Shown here: piece by piece, positions 5,862-11,883 of the stretch
Position numbering within the stretch: position 1 is the first letter of the stretch
Layout of the letters: each line of letters begins with the position of its first letter
Virus record (IMG/VR): IMGVR_UViG_3300037189_006861
Span: 1-26,218 of that record
Length of the DNA: 26,218 bases
Reading direction: 5' to 3' (one strand)
From: a virus
Position numbers and translations under genes: made by a program
The notes under the pieces: generated by a model
Database searches by the model: none
Seen by the model: the letters and a program-made list of their open reading frames with translations, nothing else
Told to the model about the DNA's origin: nothing

Positions 5862-6592
5862 GACAATGCGGAATCTTTGATGCGCGATGCTTCAAATTCG
5901 TTCAGCCATTGCCGGCATGCCATTACGCGCGCATACATACGATCTATGTCGTTATCGTCTCGATCAATTTTAAATTCAATCAGACGTTCATGGAGCGCAA
6001 TGTCGTCAAACGTCATGTTGCGTTGCAATTCATTGCATGCCTCAATGAATAATGGAGTTTCTTCTGTTGCCACGCCCATCTTCCACATCAGGCGTCGTTT
6101 TTCGTCGTCTATCAATTGTTGCGGGGTATTGACAAGACAATAAGCAAGCGTCGCGGAACGCGCCCCTGTGAGGGCCATGTAGCCCTGTAATTGCCAATAG
6201 TAAAGTTTATTGATGTCTTTCGTAATGGTGCGCATGAACGTATATATATCCCATGAGGACTTAATATCGATGATGTGCCGGGCCGTCGTGATCGTATCGC
6301 CAATGTACAAATCAGGAGTGCCTTTGATGTATTCATTGGACAGATGATCTTCGTTTTTAAAATACACCTCACCTTTGATGCGAGAATACAGCGTAATCGA
6401 ATCCTCTTCAACGGCAAGACCCTTCTCAATGTATTTGTTTTGAATGTCATCCTGACGCCCATACCGGTTGGCAACATATACGTCAATAAGATGCGTTTTT
6501 GTCGTCTCGGACAACGTTTCTGATTTGCTTCGCGGATCGGTCATGATATAACCTAACGACGAACAACGGAACAATGTGCTACTGAAATTCAT
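5858..6592 (-). CDS. RecE/YqaJ-type PD-(D/E)XK exonuclease
   Basis: 244 residues from the ATG at 6592; the longer frame needs a TTG at 6601. The core is recognisable: Glu62-Glu63 (KGLAVEED), Asp94 in KGTPDLYIGD, Asp109-Ile-Lys111 in HIIDIKSSWD and the QLQGYM helix at 134-139 typical of YqaJ, lambda Exo and RecE families. It would resect double-stranded ends and hand single strands to the RecT-like protein two genes upstream, forming a two-component annealing recombinase. Five bases separate its start from the coiled-coil gene's stop. Its stop is ATGA-coupled to the next gene. Confidence 0.82.
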   Translation of the reverse strand: MNFSSTLFRCSSLGYIMTDPRSKSETLSETTKTHLIDVYVANRYGRQDDIQNKYIEKGLAVEEDSITLYSRIKGEVYFKNEDHLSNEYIKGTPDLYIGDTITTARHIIDIKSSWDIYTFMRTITKDINKLYYWQLQGYMALTGARSATLAYCLVNTPQQLIDDEKRRLMWKMGVATEETPLFIEACNELQRNMTFDDIALHERLIEFKIDRDDNDIDRMYARVMACRQWLNEFEASRIKDSALS

Positions 6593-6597
6593 ACCTT

Positions 6598-7563
6598 TCA
6601 ATTTTTGGAGTTAATGTAAGTTTCTATTTTGGTCAATAATTCTGTGACGCTAAAGTACAACAATTTATACTTTTTTGAACGAAATACATACTTTGTTTTA
6701 AGCGTCGTCAGGTCATTAATCAGGTCGGCTATTTTGGCCTTGTCGTTCTTTGCAAATACCGCTTCCGCTGCTGCTTGGCGTTCGGCTTCTGCTCTTGCTT
6801 CGGCATCCTGTTTTGCTTTCAATTCGGCGGCAAGTCGTTCGGCCTCTTGCCGTTCCTTGGCGGCTTTTATATTGGCTTCGCGCATTTCCATTTCTATGCG
6901 GTCCAATTCGGCCCTGCGTTCCTTTTCACGTGCTTCGGCTTCGGCTTTTAGACGTTCGTTTTCAACGCGCAAACGTTCTCGTTCCATGGCCTCGGCTTCC
7001 TGTTTGGCAATGCGCATGGCTTCTGCGTCGCGCGCGGCCTGTTCTTCGGCTTGCTTTTGCAATTTTGCGCCGGTCCATAATTTCATAAAATCATCCTCGG
7101 TAATCTCGCCAAAATTAACGTTGGCGATTATGTAGGATCTGACATCTGCAACCAACGATTCACGCTGTTTTCGCAGATCATCGCGCATCTTCATTTCGTG
7201 CAATTCTTTGAACTTCTCTTGCGCCTCGAGATGTTTTTCGATTGGAGTGATTTGCGATTCTATGACGTTGTAAACGGCCTGTACCGCACGGCCATATCGC
7301 AGACTATCCTCTTTCAGTTCTTTGCGCAATTTATCAGCGTTGATGCGGATCTCACGTAATGCAAGCCGGGCCTCTCGGGCCATTTTCATTTCACGCGTTT
7401 GCGCAATGTCCGTTACTACAAGTGCCTCGGCACGTTCGCGCCATTCAGTAGTTTGCTCGAGAAACGGAGTAAAACGATCAACAAGCATTTGTTGAATATT
7501 CGTGTCAACGGATATTTCCGTTACGGCTATTGATAGCGGATTGTCAATTGTTGCGGTGTTCAT
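6598..7563 (-). CDS. Long coiled-coil protein between RecT and the exonuclease (DUF1351-like)
   Basis: 321 residues. The middle (about 45-275) is a long charged coiled coil with Ala/Glu/Arg-rich heptads (EAEAMERERLRVENERLKAE, REKERRAELDRIEMEMREAN). The ends look globular; the C-terminus has aromatic-rich KYVFRSKKYKLLYFSVTELL. Proteins of this design, some called DUF1351, sit beside recT in many Firmicutes and Bacteroidota phages; function is unknown. The position suggests a scaffold or accessory for the recombinase. Its start overlaps the recT-like stop by ATGA (7560-7563). Confidence 0.7.
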   Translation of the reverse strand: MNTATIDNPLSIAVTEISVDTNIQQMLVDRFTPFLEQTTEWRERAEALVVTDIAQTREMKMAREARLALREIRINADKLRKELKEDSLRYGRAVQAVYNVIESQITPIEKHLEAQEKFKELHEMKMRDDLRKQRESLVADVRSYIIANVNFGEITEDDFMKLWTGAKLQKQAEEQAARDAEAMRIAKQEAEAMERERLRVENERLKAEAEAREKERRAELDRIEMEMREANIKAAKERQEAERLAAELKAKQDAEARAEAERQAAAEAVFAKNDKAKIADLINDLTTLKTKYVFRSKKYKLLYFSVTELLTKIETYINSKN

Positions 7564-8456
7564 TGCATTTCGTTTTCAGAAAGTTGAGCAAATTTGTTTT
7601 CAAATAATTCAACGTGGATCTCTTTGATATGCGGCTGCAATTTCATCAGTTGATCCATGTTTGTTGCGTCGTTGATCATTAAGGTGATGCGCTCGGCCTC
7701 TTTGTCGATCTTTGGCTCGTCATTGTCCACGTATGTCACATCAACGGTTTCAGCGTCATTGATCATGGCCTGATCGGTTATGACCGCGCGCTGCATGTCA
7801 ATGGACAACGGGGCGAACTTGGACAACAAAAGTTTGAGGACCGTTTTTGAGGCCATGGCATCAAAGTCTGTATTCCATAGCCCGGACTTATTGCCGAACG
7901 TTTTTGAATACTTTGAACCATGGGCTTTTAATTGATCAATGGACATGTAGAATGTCGCCTCATAACCGTTCAGCAATTTGAACTTTGCGGCGTATCCAAT
8001 CAACACGTTGCTTTTTACGGTAAAATCAAATTCGTACCCTTCAAGCGGATTCTCGCTGATTATCTGCCCTTGATAAATTGGGCTTGCGTAGATTGACTTG
8101 AATTGACCGGAACGCTGTGCAAGTTGAATGAACCCTTTGTAGCCCATCTGAAATTGGGCCACAACCTTCGTTGATCCGTCAGGTTGTTTATTGTTGTACG
8201 GCACAATGTAGGCGAAACCTAAATTGTTGTTCAATGGAAGATCAAGCGTTGCTGCTACGGCCGCGGCCTGATAGATGCTTGTAGGATCTGCTTTCGTCAG
8301 CATTGCATTTGATGCAACAATTTGGAGTACAGACGTACAAAATGACGACGAACGCTTACCGAGTAATTCCTTGAATTTACTCTGTACATCCGGCCGCTCA
8401 AATAGGGCTTTGACCGGGTTTTTGGGTGCCGGCTGCACCGCTGTTGTTTCGCTCAT
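7560..8456 (-). CDS. recT: RecT-family single-strand annealing protein
   Basis: 298 residues from the ATG at 8456 (MSETTAVQ), 10 bases past the upstream stop. RecT features are clear: the N-terminal FKELLGKRSSSFCTSVLQIV helix, NAMLTKADPTSIYQAAAVAA, LDLPLNNNLGFAYIVPYNNK, QFQMGYKGFIQLAQRSGQFK, and later WNTDFDAMASKTVLKLLLSK. The protein anneals complementary single strands and drives strand invasion together with its exonuclease. The C-terminal 60 residues are acidic and variable, as in the family. A phage RecT implies recombination-dependent replication, genome circularisation or repair. Confidence 0.92.
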   Translation of the reverse strand: MSETTAVQPAPKNPVKALFERPDVQSKFKELLGKRSSSFCTSVLQIVASNAMLTKADPTSIYQAAAVAATLDLPLNNNLGFAYIVPYNNKQPDGSTKVVAQFQMGYKGFIQLAQRSGQFKSIYASPIYQGQIISENPLEGYEFDFTVKSNVLIGYAAKFKLLNGYEATFYMSIDQLKAHGSKYSKTFGNKSGLWNTDFDAMASKTVLKLLLSKFAPLSIDMQRAVITDQAMINDAETVDVTYVDNDEPKIDKEAERITLMINDATNMDQLMKLQPHIKEIHVELFENKFAQLSENEMQ

Positions 8457-8466
8457 GTGATTGGAG

Positions 8467-8739
8467 TTATTGATTAACAATTAAAGATGCCTCAATTAAT
8501 TTCAGCATGTTTTCAGCATAATAAACGACAATTCTGTCTCTGACGGATCTGTGATGCTCGAGTAGTTTTTCAAGATCTGAACGGTCATACATGATACGCA
8601 ATGGGGACAATCCATCTGCGCAATCATAACGAATCAGATCGGCTTTTGCCGACACAATCCTTTTGTTTACGGTCTGTATCATTTCGAGAATTTTGATGCA
8701 CTTCGAGTGCATGCGGATGTGGCTGTTTGCAACGTTCAT
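8467..8739 (-). CDS. Hypothetical helical protein, first gene of the early operon
   Basis: 90 residues, first gene after the promoter at 8759-8790. Not recognised. It is mostly helical (CIKILEMIQTVNKRIVSAKADLI, RSDLEKLLEHHRSVRDRIVVYY) with a short central loop, resembling small coiled-coil modulators. Its stop lies 10 bases before the recT-like start. As the leading early gene it could be a regulator or anti-host factor, but nothing in the sequence shows that. Confidence 0.6.
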   Translation of the reverse strand: MNVANSHIRMHSKCIKILEMIQTVNKRIVSAKADLIRYDCADGLSPLRIMYDRSDLEKLLEHHRSVRDRIVVYYAENMLKLIEASLIVNQ

Positions 8740-8758
8740 GTGATGTGATTTAATACCA

Positions 8759-8790
8759 CAATATTAGGCAAACAATTTGTACTAACCAAA
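8759..8790 (-). promoter_or_regulatory. Early-operon promoter candidate
   Basis: On the minus strand TTTG (8787-8790) is followed after 20 bases by TAATATTG (8759-8766), one mismatch from TAnnTTTG. Spacing and position fit: it lies between the terminator at 8839-8870 and the first early gene, with the ATG 20 bases past the box. It should drive the recT-exonuclease operon. Confidence 0.58.
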
Positions 8791-8838
8791 CAATTTTTGA
8801 AAACTTTTGACAACCCCCTTATTGCATCCATTTACCGC

Positions 8839-8870
8839 AAAAAAAACCCAACCCGTAGAAACGGGTCGGG
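8839..8870 (-). terminator. Rho-independent terminator after the HTH gene
   Basis: On the minus strand a 10-base-pair stem (CCCGACCCGT with ACGGGTTGGG, one G-U pair), loop TTCT and then eight T. The wobble pairs only in minus-strand RNA, which fixes the direction. It lies 28 bases past the stop at 8899. Confidence 0.88.
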
Positions 8871-8898
8871 GAAGATTGCTTGCCATATGAAAACCACA

Positions 8899-9258
8899 TC
8901 ATGCGTACATTTCCCGCGATCTTTTTTGGTAACGTTCGCCCATTTCGCGCATGCCGGTATTTTTTATCCGTATCAATGATTCGCGCTTGATAAATATTTT
9001 GGATCCTTCTCTGTGCCAATCTTCGCCATACACTAACACATCTTTGGGTCTTTGATTATTCCATAATTGATCGACTTGTAACATGCGCCTATTGATCCAT
9101 GTCCGCTTACGATCAAGTATTTTTTGCGCCTGTTTTATATCAACGTACTCGGAATCTATATGTACAGATGCGGGTGCTTTAAGTTCGTTGATACTCGATT
9201 GCAATGCCTGAATTTCACTTTTAAGTTCATTCAAAATTTGCAGCATCTCTTCATTCAT
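8899..9258 (-). CDS. Coiled-coil plus helix-turn-helix DNA-binding protein
   Basis: 119 residues from the ATG at 9258 (MNEEMLQIL); upstream codons lack a good start and lie in the promoter. Residues 1-28 form an amphipathic coiled coil (LQILNELKSEIQALQSSINEL). Residues 36-60 look like an HTH_17/MerR-type reading head (YVDIKQAQKILDRKRTWINR), and the C-terminus is basic (RYQKRSREMY). The layout fits a small dimeric regulator or excisionase-like factor. It is transcribed alone, between its own -7 box and a strong terminator, between the late and early operons. That is a natural place for a control gene, though its target is unknown. Confidence 0.66.
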   Translation of the reverse strand: MNEEMLQILNELKSEIQALQSSINELKAPASVHIDSEYVDIKQAQKILDRKRTWINRRMLQVDQLWNNQRPKDVLVYGEDWHREGSKIFIKRESLIRIKNTGMREMGERYQKRSREMYA

Positions 9259-9284
9259 GACTGATTGTTTGGAGTTATTCAAAA

Positions 9285-9292
9285 CAAATATA
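9285..9292 (-). promoter_or_regulatory. Candidate -7 box for the HTH gene
   Basis: TATATTTG on the minus strand matches TAnnTTTG. The nearest TTG (9315-9317) is 22 bases upstream, slightly too far for the usual spacing. It gives a leader of about 20-25 bases to the ATG at 9258. Confidence 0.45.
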
Positions 9293-9317
9293 CGCAACAA
9301 TGTACAAATTAATACAA

Positions 9318-9533
9318 TTATATGCGCGCGCGTTTCAGATCTTTCGACATCAATTTTATCCCTGCCTTTATATCCTCTTTGTCTTGCGGGCTGAAATCTA
9401 TGGGCTTACCATTCCCGTCGATGCCTCGCATCTTTTGGTAAAATCTTTTCACGTTTGGTGCGTACCGGCTGAAAAACTGACGCGCAGGCACTAATTCAAA
9501 AAAATCATCCTTACTCAATGCTTTTGTTTTCAT
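9318..9533 (-). CDS. Hypothetical small protein with possible near-leaderless mRNA
   Basis: 71 residues from the ATG at 9533. The five extra upstream codons would run into the promoter box. Not recognised. It is basic and helical (MKTKALSKDDFFELVPARQF, RYAPNVKRFYQKMRGIDG) and ends in DLKRARI. The second half (FSPQDKEDIKAGIKLM) may form a helix-turn-helix, but weakly. It sits alone between the late terminators and the HTH gene. The -7 box TACTTTTG ends only four bases before its ATG, so the transcript may have almost no leader. Confidence 0.58.
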   Translation of the reverse strand: MKTKALSKDDFFELVPARQFFSRYAPNVKRFYQKMRGIDGNGKPIDFSPQDKEDIKAGIKLMSKDLKRARI

Positions 9534-9537
9534 GCTG

Positions 9538-9545
9538 CAAAAGTA
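9538..9545 (-). promoter_or_regulatory. -7 box (TACTTTTG) immediately before a start codon
   Basis: An exact TAnnTTTG match on the minus strand, identical to the box before the ASCH gene. No good TTG lies at the usual distance upstream, where the second late terminator's U-run sits. The ATG follows after four bases. Confidence 0.45.
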
Positions 9546-9562
9546 CAAACTATTGAACTAAT

Positions 9563-9590
9563 AAAAAAGCCCGACGTGGAAACGTCAGGC
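9563..9590 (-). terminator. Late-operon terminator, distal copy
   Basis: On the minus strand GCCTGACGT and ACGTCGGGC pair over nine positions (one U-G) around loop TTCC, followed by six T. It is almost the same as the copy at 9632-9659. The wobble fixes the minus direction. Confidence 0.88.
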
Positions 9591-9631
9591 CAATTGATTG
9601 TGTGTATCAATAACGTGGACCATAAAGATAC

Positions 9632-9659
9632 AAAAAAGCCCGACGTAGAAACGTCAGGC
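9632..9659 (-). terminator. Late-operon terminator, proximal copy
   Basis: The same nine-pair stem as the distal copy (GCCTGACGT with ACGTCGGGC), loop TTCT, then six T on the minus strand. It lies 43 bases past the endolysin stop. The 41 bases between the copies hold no gene I can support. Confidence 0.9.
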
Positions 9660-9701
9660 TCCAAAACAACTGCTGCATGAGAAGAACAGATGTTTCGATA
9701 A

Positions 9702-10205
9702 TTATATGCGGACAAACCCGTTTTGATCAACCTTCCCGGCCATGTGTAGCGCGCGCAATTCGCGTACAGAATAGCCGAATTTTTTTTGAAAGTGCGGGGG
9801 ATCTTTGAAACCCCAATCGCCGCCCCATTCCCAACCATATTCTTTAAAGATCTGTACCACTTCCATCCAATCAGATTTTCCGTCGCCGTCGTAATCGGTT
9901 TTCGTATCCCATACAGCCTTGTCGTAATCCCCGTCGCCGTCAATGTCATGGATCAATGCAATGTCAATTGCTAACCCATAATTGTGCATGGACAAGCCGC
10001 CGCGGGCCTTTGTTACAATCATGCCGGGTTTTGTACGGCCCTGTGCATATAGCGCATTTTGCTCCGCAATTGTGCGAAGGGTAAACGTAAAACGGCACAT
10101 CGCGCGGCCATTCAAGGCGTTGCAGATCTTGGAATATATTTCACGCGCCTCTTCCCGCACTTTTGGGTGCAGCAAATTGATTCGAGCAATCGTAATCTTA
10201 TCCAT
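9702..10205 (-). CDS. Endolysin, M15/VanY-type L-Ala-D-Glu peptidase with calcium-loop motifs
   Basis: 167 residues from the ATG at 10205. The zinc ligands of the M15 family are visible: His74 and Asp81 in SMHNYGLAIDI and His138 in DPPHFQKKF; the preceding FTLRTIAEQNALYAQGRTKP is the usual substrate-groove segment. The enzyme cuts the peptide stem of peptidoglycan, as the T5 endolysin does. Between the second and third ligands are two DxDGDGxxD-like loops (DIDGDGDYD at 87-95 and DYDGDGKSD at 104-112), typical of calcium binding. There is no signal peptide, so release needs the holin. It overlaps the upstream stop by eight bases and is the last gene before the terminators. Confidence 0.88.
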   Translation of the reverse strand: MDKITIARINLLHPKVREEAREIYSKICNALNGRAMCRFTFTLRTIAEQNALYAQGRTKPGMIVTKARGGLSMHNYGLAIDIALIHDIDGDGDYDKAVWDTKTDYDGDGKSDWMEVVQIFKEYGWEWGGDWGFKDPPHFQKKFGYSVRELRALHMAGKVDQNGFVRI

Positions 10206-10470
10206 CCATTTTGGATTTGATGAACAATTTGATACCAACGGCCCGAACGGTTCCTTCTTTCAGATTTGCGACCTTCAGGCGACAATCTCCATTGAAGTAT
10301 TTTACCGGTTGATCCTGTGCTATGGTAAACGCCCTTTGCGTTACCTCTTCCCACGTCATCGGTTCGGTTTTTTCAACGTCATTCATATTGACTGATAACA
10401 GCACGTAATTTTTTTCGAGAGATTGTTCCATGGATCTTGATTTGATTATGTTTTCAAGCGTCCGCAGCAT
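10198..10470 (-). CDS. Hypothetical protein in the lysis cassette
   Basis: 90 residues from the ATG at 10470, six bases past the spanin-like stop; a start at 10431 (MEQSLEK) is possible. Not recognised. A central segment (MTWEEVTQRAFTIAQDQPVK) and a beta-rich end (CRLKVANLKEGTVRAVGIKLFI) suggest a small alpha/beta protein without membrane helices or signal. Its last eight bases hold the endolysin start. It could modulate lysis, but only the location suggests that. Confidence 0.6.
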   Translation of the reverse strand: MLRTLENIIKSRSMEQSLEKNYVLLSVNMNDVEKTEPMTWEEVTQRAFTIAQDQPVKYFNGDCRLKVANLKEGTVRAVGIKLFIKSKMDG

Positions 10471-10476
10471 GCTTTG

Positions 10477-11007
10477 TTATTTAAGCCTTATCACGGCCCA
10501 CACGACGTTTGTAATTATCAGCAATGCAATCAGCGAATAGGTAAACCATTCCCGGCCTTTACGCTCGCCCTGCGTTTCTTTTATGCGCGCATCTCGCTCG
10601 TTCAATTGTCCATTCATATAGGCGATCTGACGCTCTAATGCAGACAATCCGGAACGGTCAACGATCGTTTTTAAAATGGTATCCGGCAAATTGACCGCAT
10701 ACTTTTGTTTCGTGATTGACATTTGCCCATCAATGAAACCGCGAGCATACGCGCTTCCACGATCATACACGGTATCAATCACCGGCACAGGATAATATAC
10801 GCTATCTATGCCGCCCGGAATGATAATGGCATGCGTATCGGCCACGCATGGGTATAGATCCCGCACAACCGGCAACATTGCGTCAACAAGCGGACGTTTG
10901 GCTTGTACTCGCTCGAGCGCGCGCTGATCCTTTTTTGCTACGCTACAACGCAGCAAAAACAGGCAGCCGACAATCAAGCCGGCCGCCAATAAAATGCGAG
11001 CGATCAT
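10477..11007 (-). CDS. Spanin candidate with unimolecular (u-spanin) layout
   Basis: 176 residues, coupled by ATGA to the holin-like gene. The N-terminal hydrophobic stretch (ILLAAGLIVGCLFLLRC) contains I-V-G-C15, matching a lipobox. A periplasm-like domain follows, with DTVYDRG and KQKYAVNLPD, then a coiled-coil stretch (ALERQIAYMNGQLNERDARI). A clear transmembrane helix (about 153-173, FTYSLIALLIITNVVWAVI) lies just before a basic C-terminus. An outer-membrane lipid anchor plus a C-terminal inner-membrane helix in one chain is the u-spanin plan known from phage T1 gp11. It would fuse the membranes in the last lysis step. Residues after C15 are unusually hydrophobic, so a plain two-helix membrane protein is the alternative. 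Confidence 0.6.
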   Translation of the reverse strand: MIARILLAAGLIVGCLFLLRCSVAKKDQRALERVQAKRPLVDAMLPVVRDLYPCVADTHAIIIPGGIDSVYYPVPVIDTVYDRGSAYARGFIDGQMSITKQKYAVNLPDTILKTIVDRSGLSALERQIAYMNGQLNERDARIKETQGERKGREWFTYSLIALLIITNVVWAVIRLK

Positions 11008-11192
11008 TGCTTAACCTCCCCGCCGGTCACGTTATTATCCTTTGCTGCGATCAGCCCCAAAGCCGTCAATACCGTCGTAATGGATATGGCCTGATCATTT
11101 GTGATCCATCCCAAATAGCCGGCGGCGGCAATAAGTCCAACAGCGACACCCGAAAGGGTCGTCTTCCAATTCTTAACGATGATTTTCTTCAT
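11004..11192 (-). CDS. Holin-like small membrane protein
   Basis: 62 residues with two predicted membrane helices (about 14-31, SGVAVGLIAAAGYLGWI, and 36-50, ISITTVLTALGLIAA) and charged ends (MKKIIVKNWK; KDNNVTGGEVKQ). This is the class II holin pattern: it would form timed lesions in the inner membrane and release the endolysin. It is linked by ATGA to genes on both sides and lies in the lysis cassette. Holins share little sequence, so the call rests on size, topology and context. Confidence 0.7.
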   Translation of the reverse strand: MKKIIVKNWKTTLSGVAVGLIAAAGYLGWITNDQAISITTVLTALGLIAAKDNNVTGGEVKQ

Positions 11193-11428
11193 TCTTTATC
11201 CTGTTTGTTTTGTAAAGTGACTTTTATGTCATTGATCCCGTCTTGCAATTTGTCAAGTTTTGTTGACGTTTGCTCGTCGGTACGCTCGCGCGCGTTCATG
11301 CGCATTTCCAATGCCGAAAGACGGACATCGGTATTCTTCCAAAATGTCAGCACAACGCCAATGATGACAATGCTCGCGGTGAGCAATTCTCCCATTGTTA
11401 TCCCGGCTTTTGCTTTCGGCATTTCCAT
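11189..11428 (-). CDS. Membrane-anchored coiled-coil protein (XhlA-like), lysis accessory
   Basis: 79 residues from the ATG at 11428; the longer frame begins with GTG. One membrane helix (about 12-30, GELLTASIVIIGVVLTFW) is followed by a charged amphipathic coiled coil (DVRLSALEMRMNARERTDEQ, KLDKLQDGINDIKVTL). This is the mirror order of Bacillus XhlA-type lysis proteins, which have the coiled coil first. It could be a holin partner, antiholin or i-spanin. Its position just before the holin-like gene, with an ATGA link, supports a lysis role. Confidence 0.58.
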   Translation of the reverse strand: MEMPKAKAGITMGELLTASIVIIGVVLTFWKNTDVRLSALEMRMNARERTDEQTSTKLDKLQDGINDIKVTLQNKQDKE

Positions 11429-11449
11429 TTCCACAATCTTATGTAGTGA

Positions 11450-11866
11450 TTAATTCGATGTTGTAGTGCCGGATGCGGCTTGGCGAGCGGCTTGACGGGT
11501 TGCTGCGGCTGCGCGCTGCTGAATACGCAATGCTTTCAGCGTTAAACGCAAAGCGGTGTCAGGATGATCGCCTTTGTTGACATACTGAATGTAATCATCG
11601 CCGGTAAAATCAATGTTTCCACTTGCGACAACAACTCCGGTGCTGTCTGAAATTTCATAGTACACGCGCGCGACGGTTTTGTAATCGTCAAAAACGCATA
11701 CAAGATCAATGTCGGACGCATCAAACTGCTGACCGTTTTTCCAAATTTTGAACTCTTTGATTGGTTGCTTTTCCCGTACCGGTTGGGTTGGTTTGGTGCT
11801 GTCAGCCTGCGCAAAGGTGATCAACGCAAAAATGGCGAAGATCATTGTCAATCCTGTTTTTTTCAT
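11450..11866 (-). CDS. Exported small protein after the tail fibre
   Basis: 138 residues from the ATG at 11866, 17 bases past the fibre stop. A type I signal peptide is clear: MKKTG, a hydrophobic core (LTMIFAIFALITFA), then Gln and ADSTKPTQ. The mature part has a beta-rich region (FKIWKNGQQFDASDIDLVCV, ARVYYEISDSTGVVVASGNI) and ends in an Ala/Arg helix (QQRAAAATRQAARQAA). Function unknown. It lies between the fibre and the lysis genes, where fibre chaperones or receptor-blocking proteins are common, but the export signal is unexpected for either a virion part or an intracellular chaperone. Confidence 0.65.
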   Translation of the reverse strand: MKKTGLTMIFAIFALITFAQADSTKPTQPVREKQPIKEFKIWKNGQQFDASDIDLVCVFDDYKTVARVYYEISDSTGVVVASGNIDFTGDDYIQYVNKGDHPDTALRLTLKALRIQQRAAAATRQAARQAASGTTTSN

Positions 11867-11883
11867 TTGCTTTTTGGTTTTGA

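Noticed and set aside
6629-7135. Long plus-strand frame opposite the coiled-coil gene
   Set aside because: It is Ser/Ala/Arg-rich because it mirrors the Glu/Ala/Lys/Arg codons of the coiled coil on the other strand. No gene start context, and all neighbours run on the minus strand.
9563-9659. Two repeats with a spacer of about 40 bases, CRISPR-like at first sight
   Set aside because: Only two copies, each a hairpin followed by a U-run just past an operon end: tandem terminators.
9530-9949. Minus-strand 139-codon frame in the endolysin region
   Set aside because: It lies in another frame of the endolysin gene and continues through both terminators, whose repeats create a duplicated PDVSTSGFF segment. 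Not a protein.
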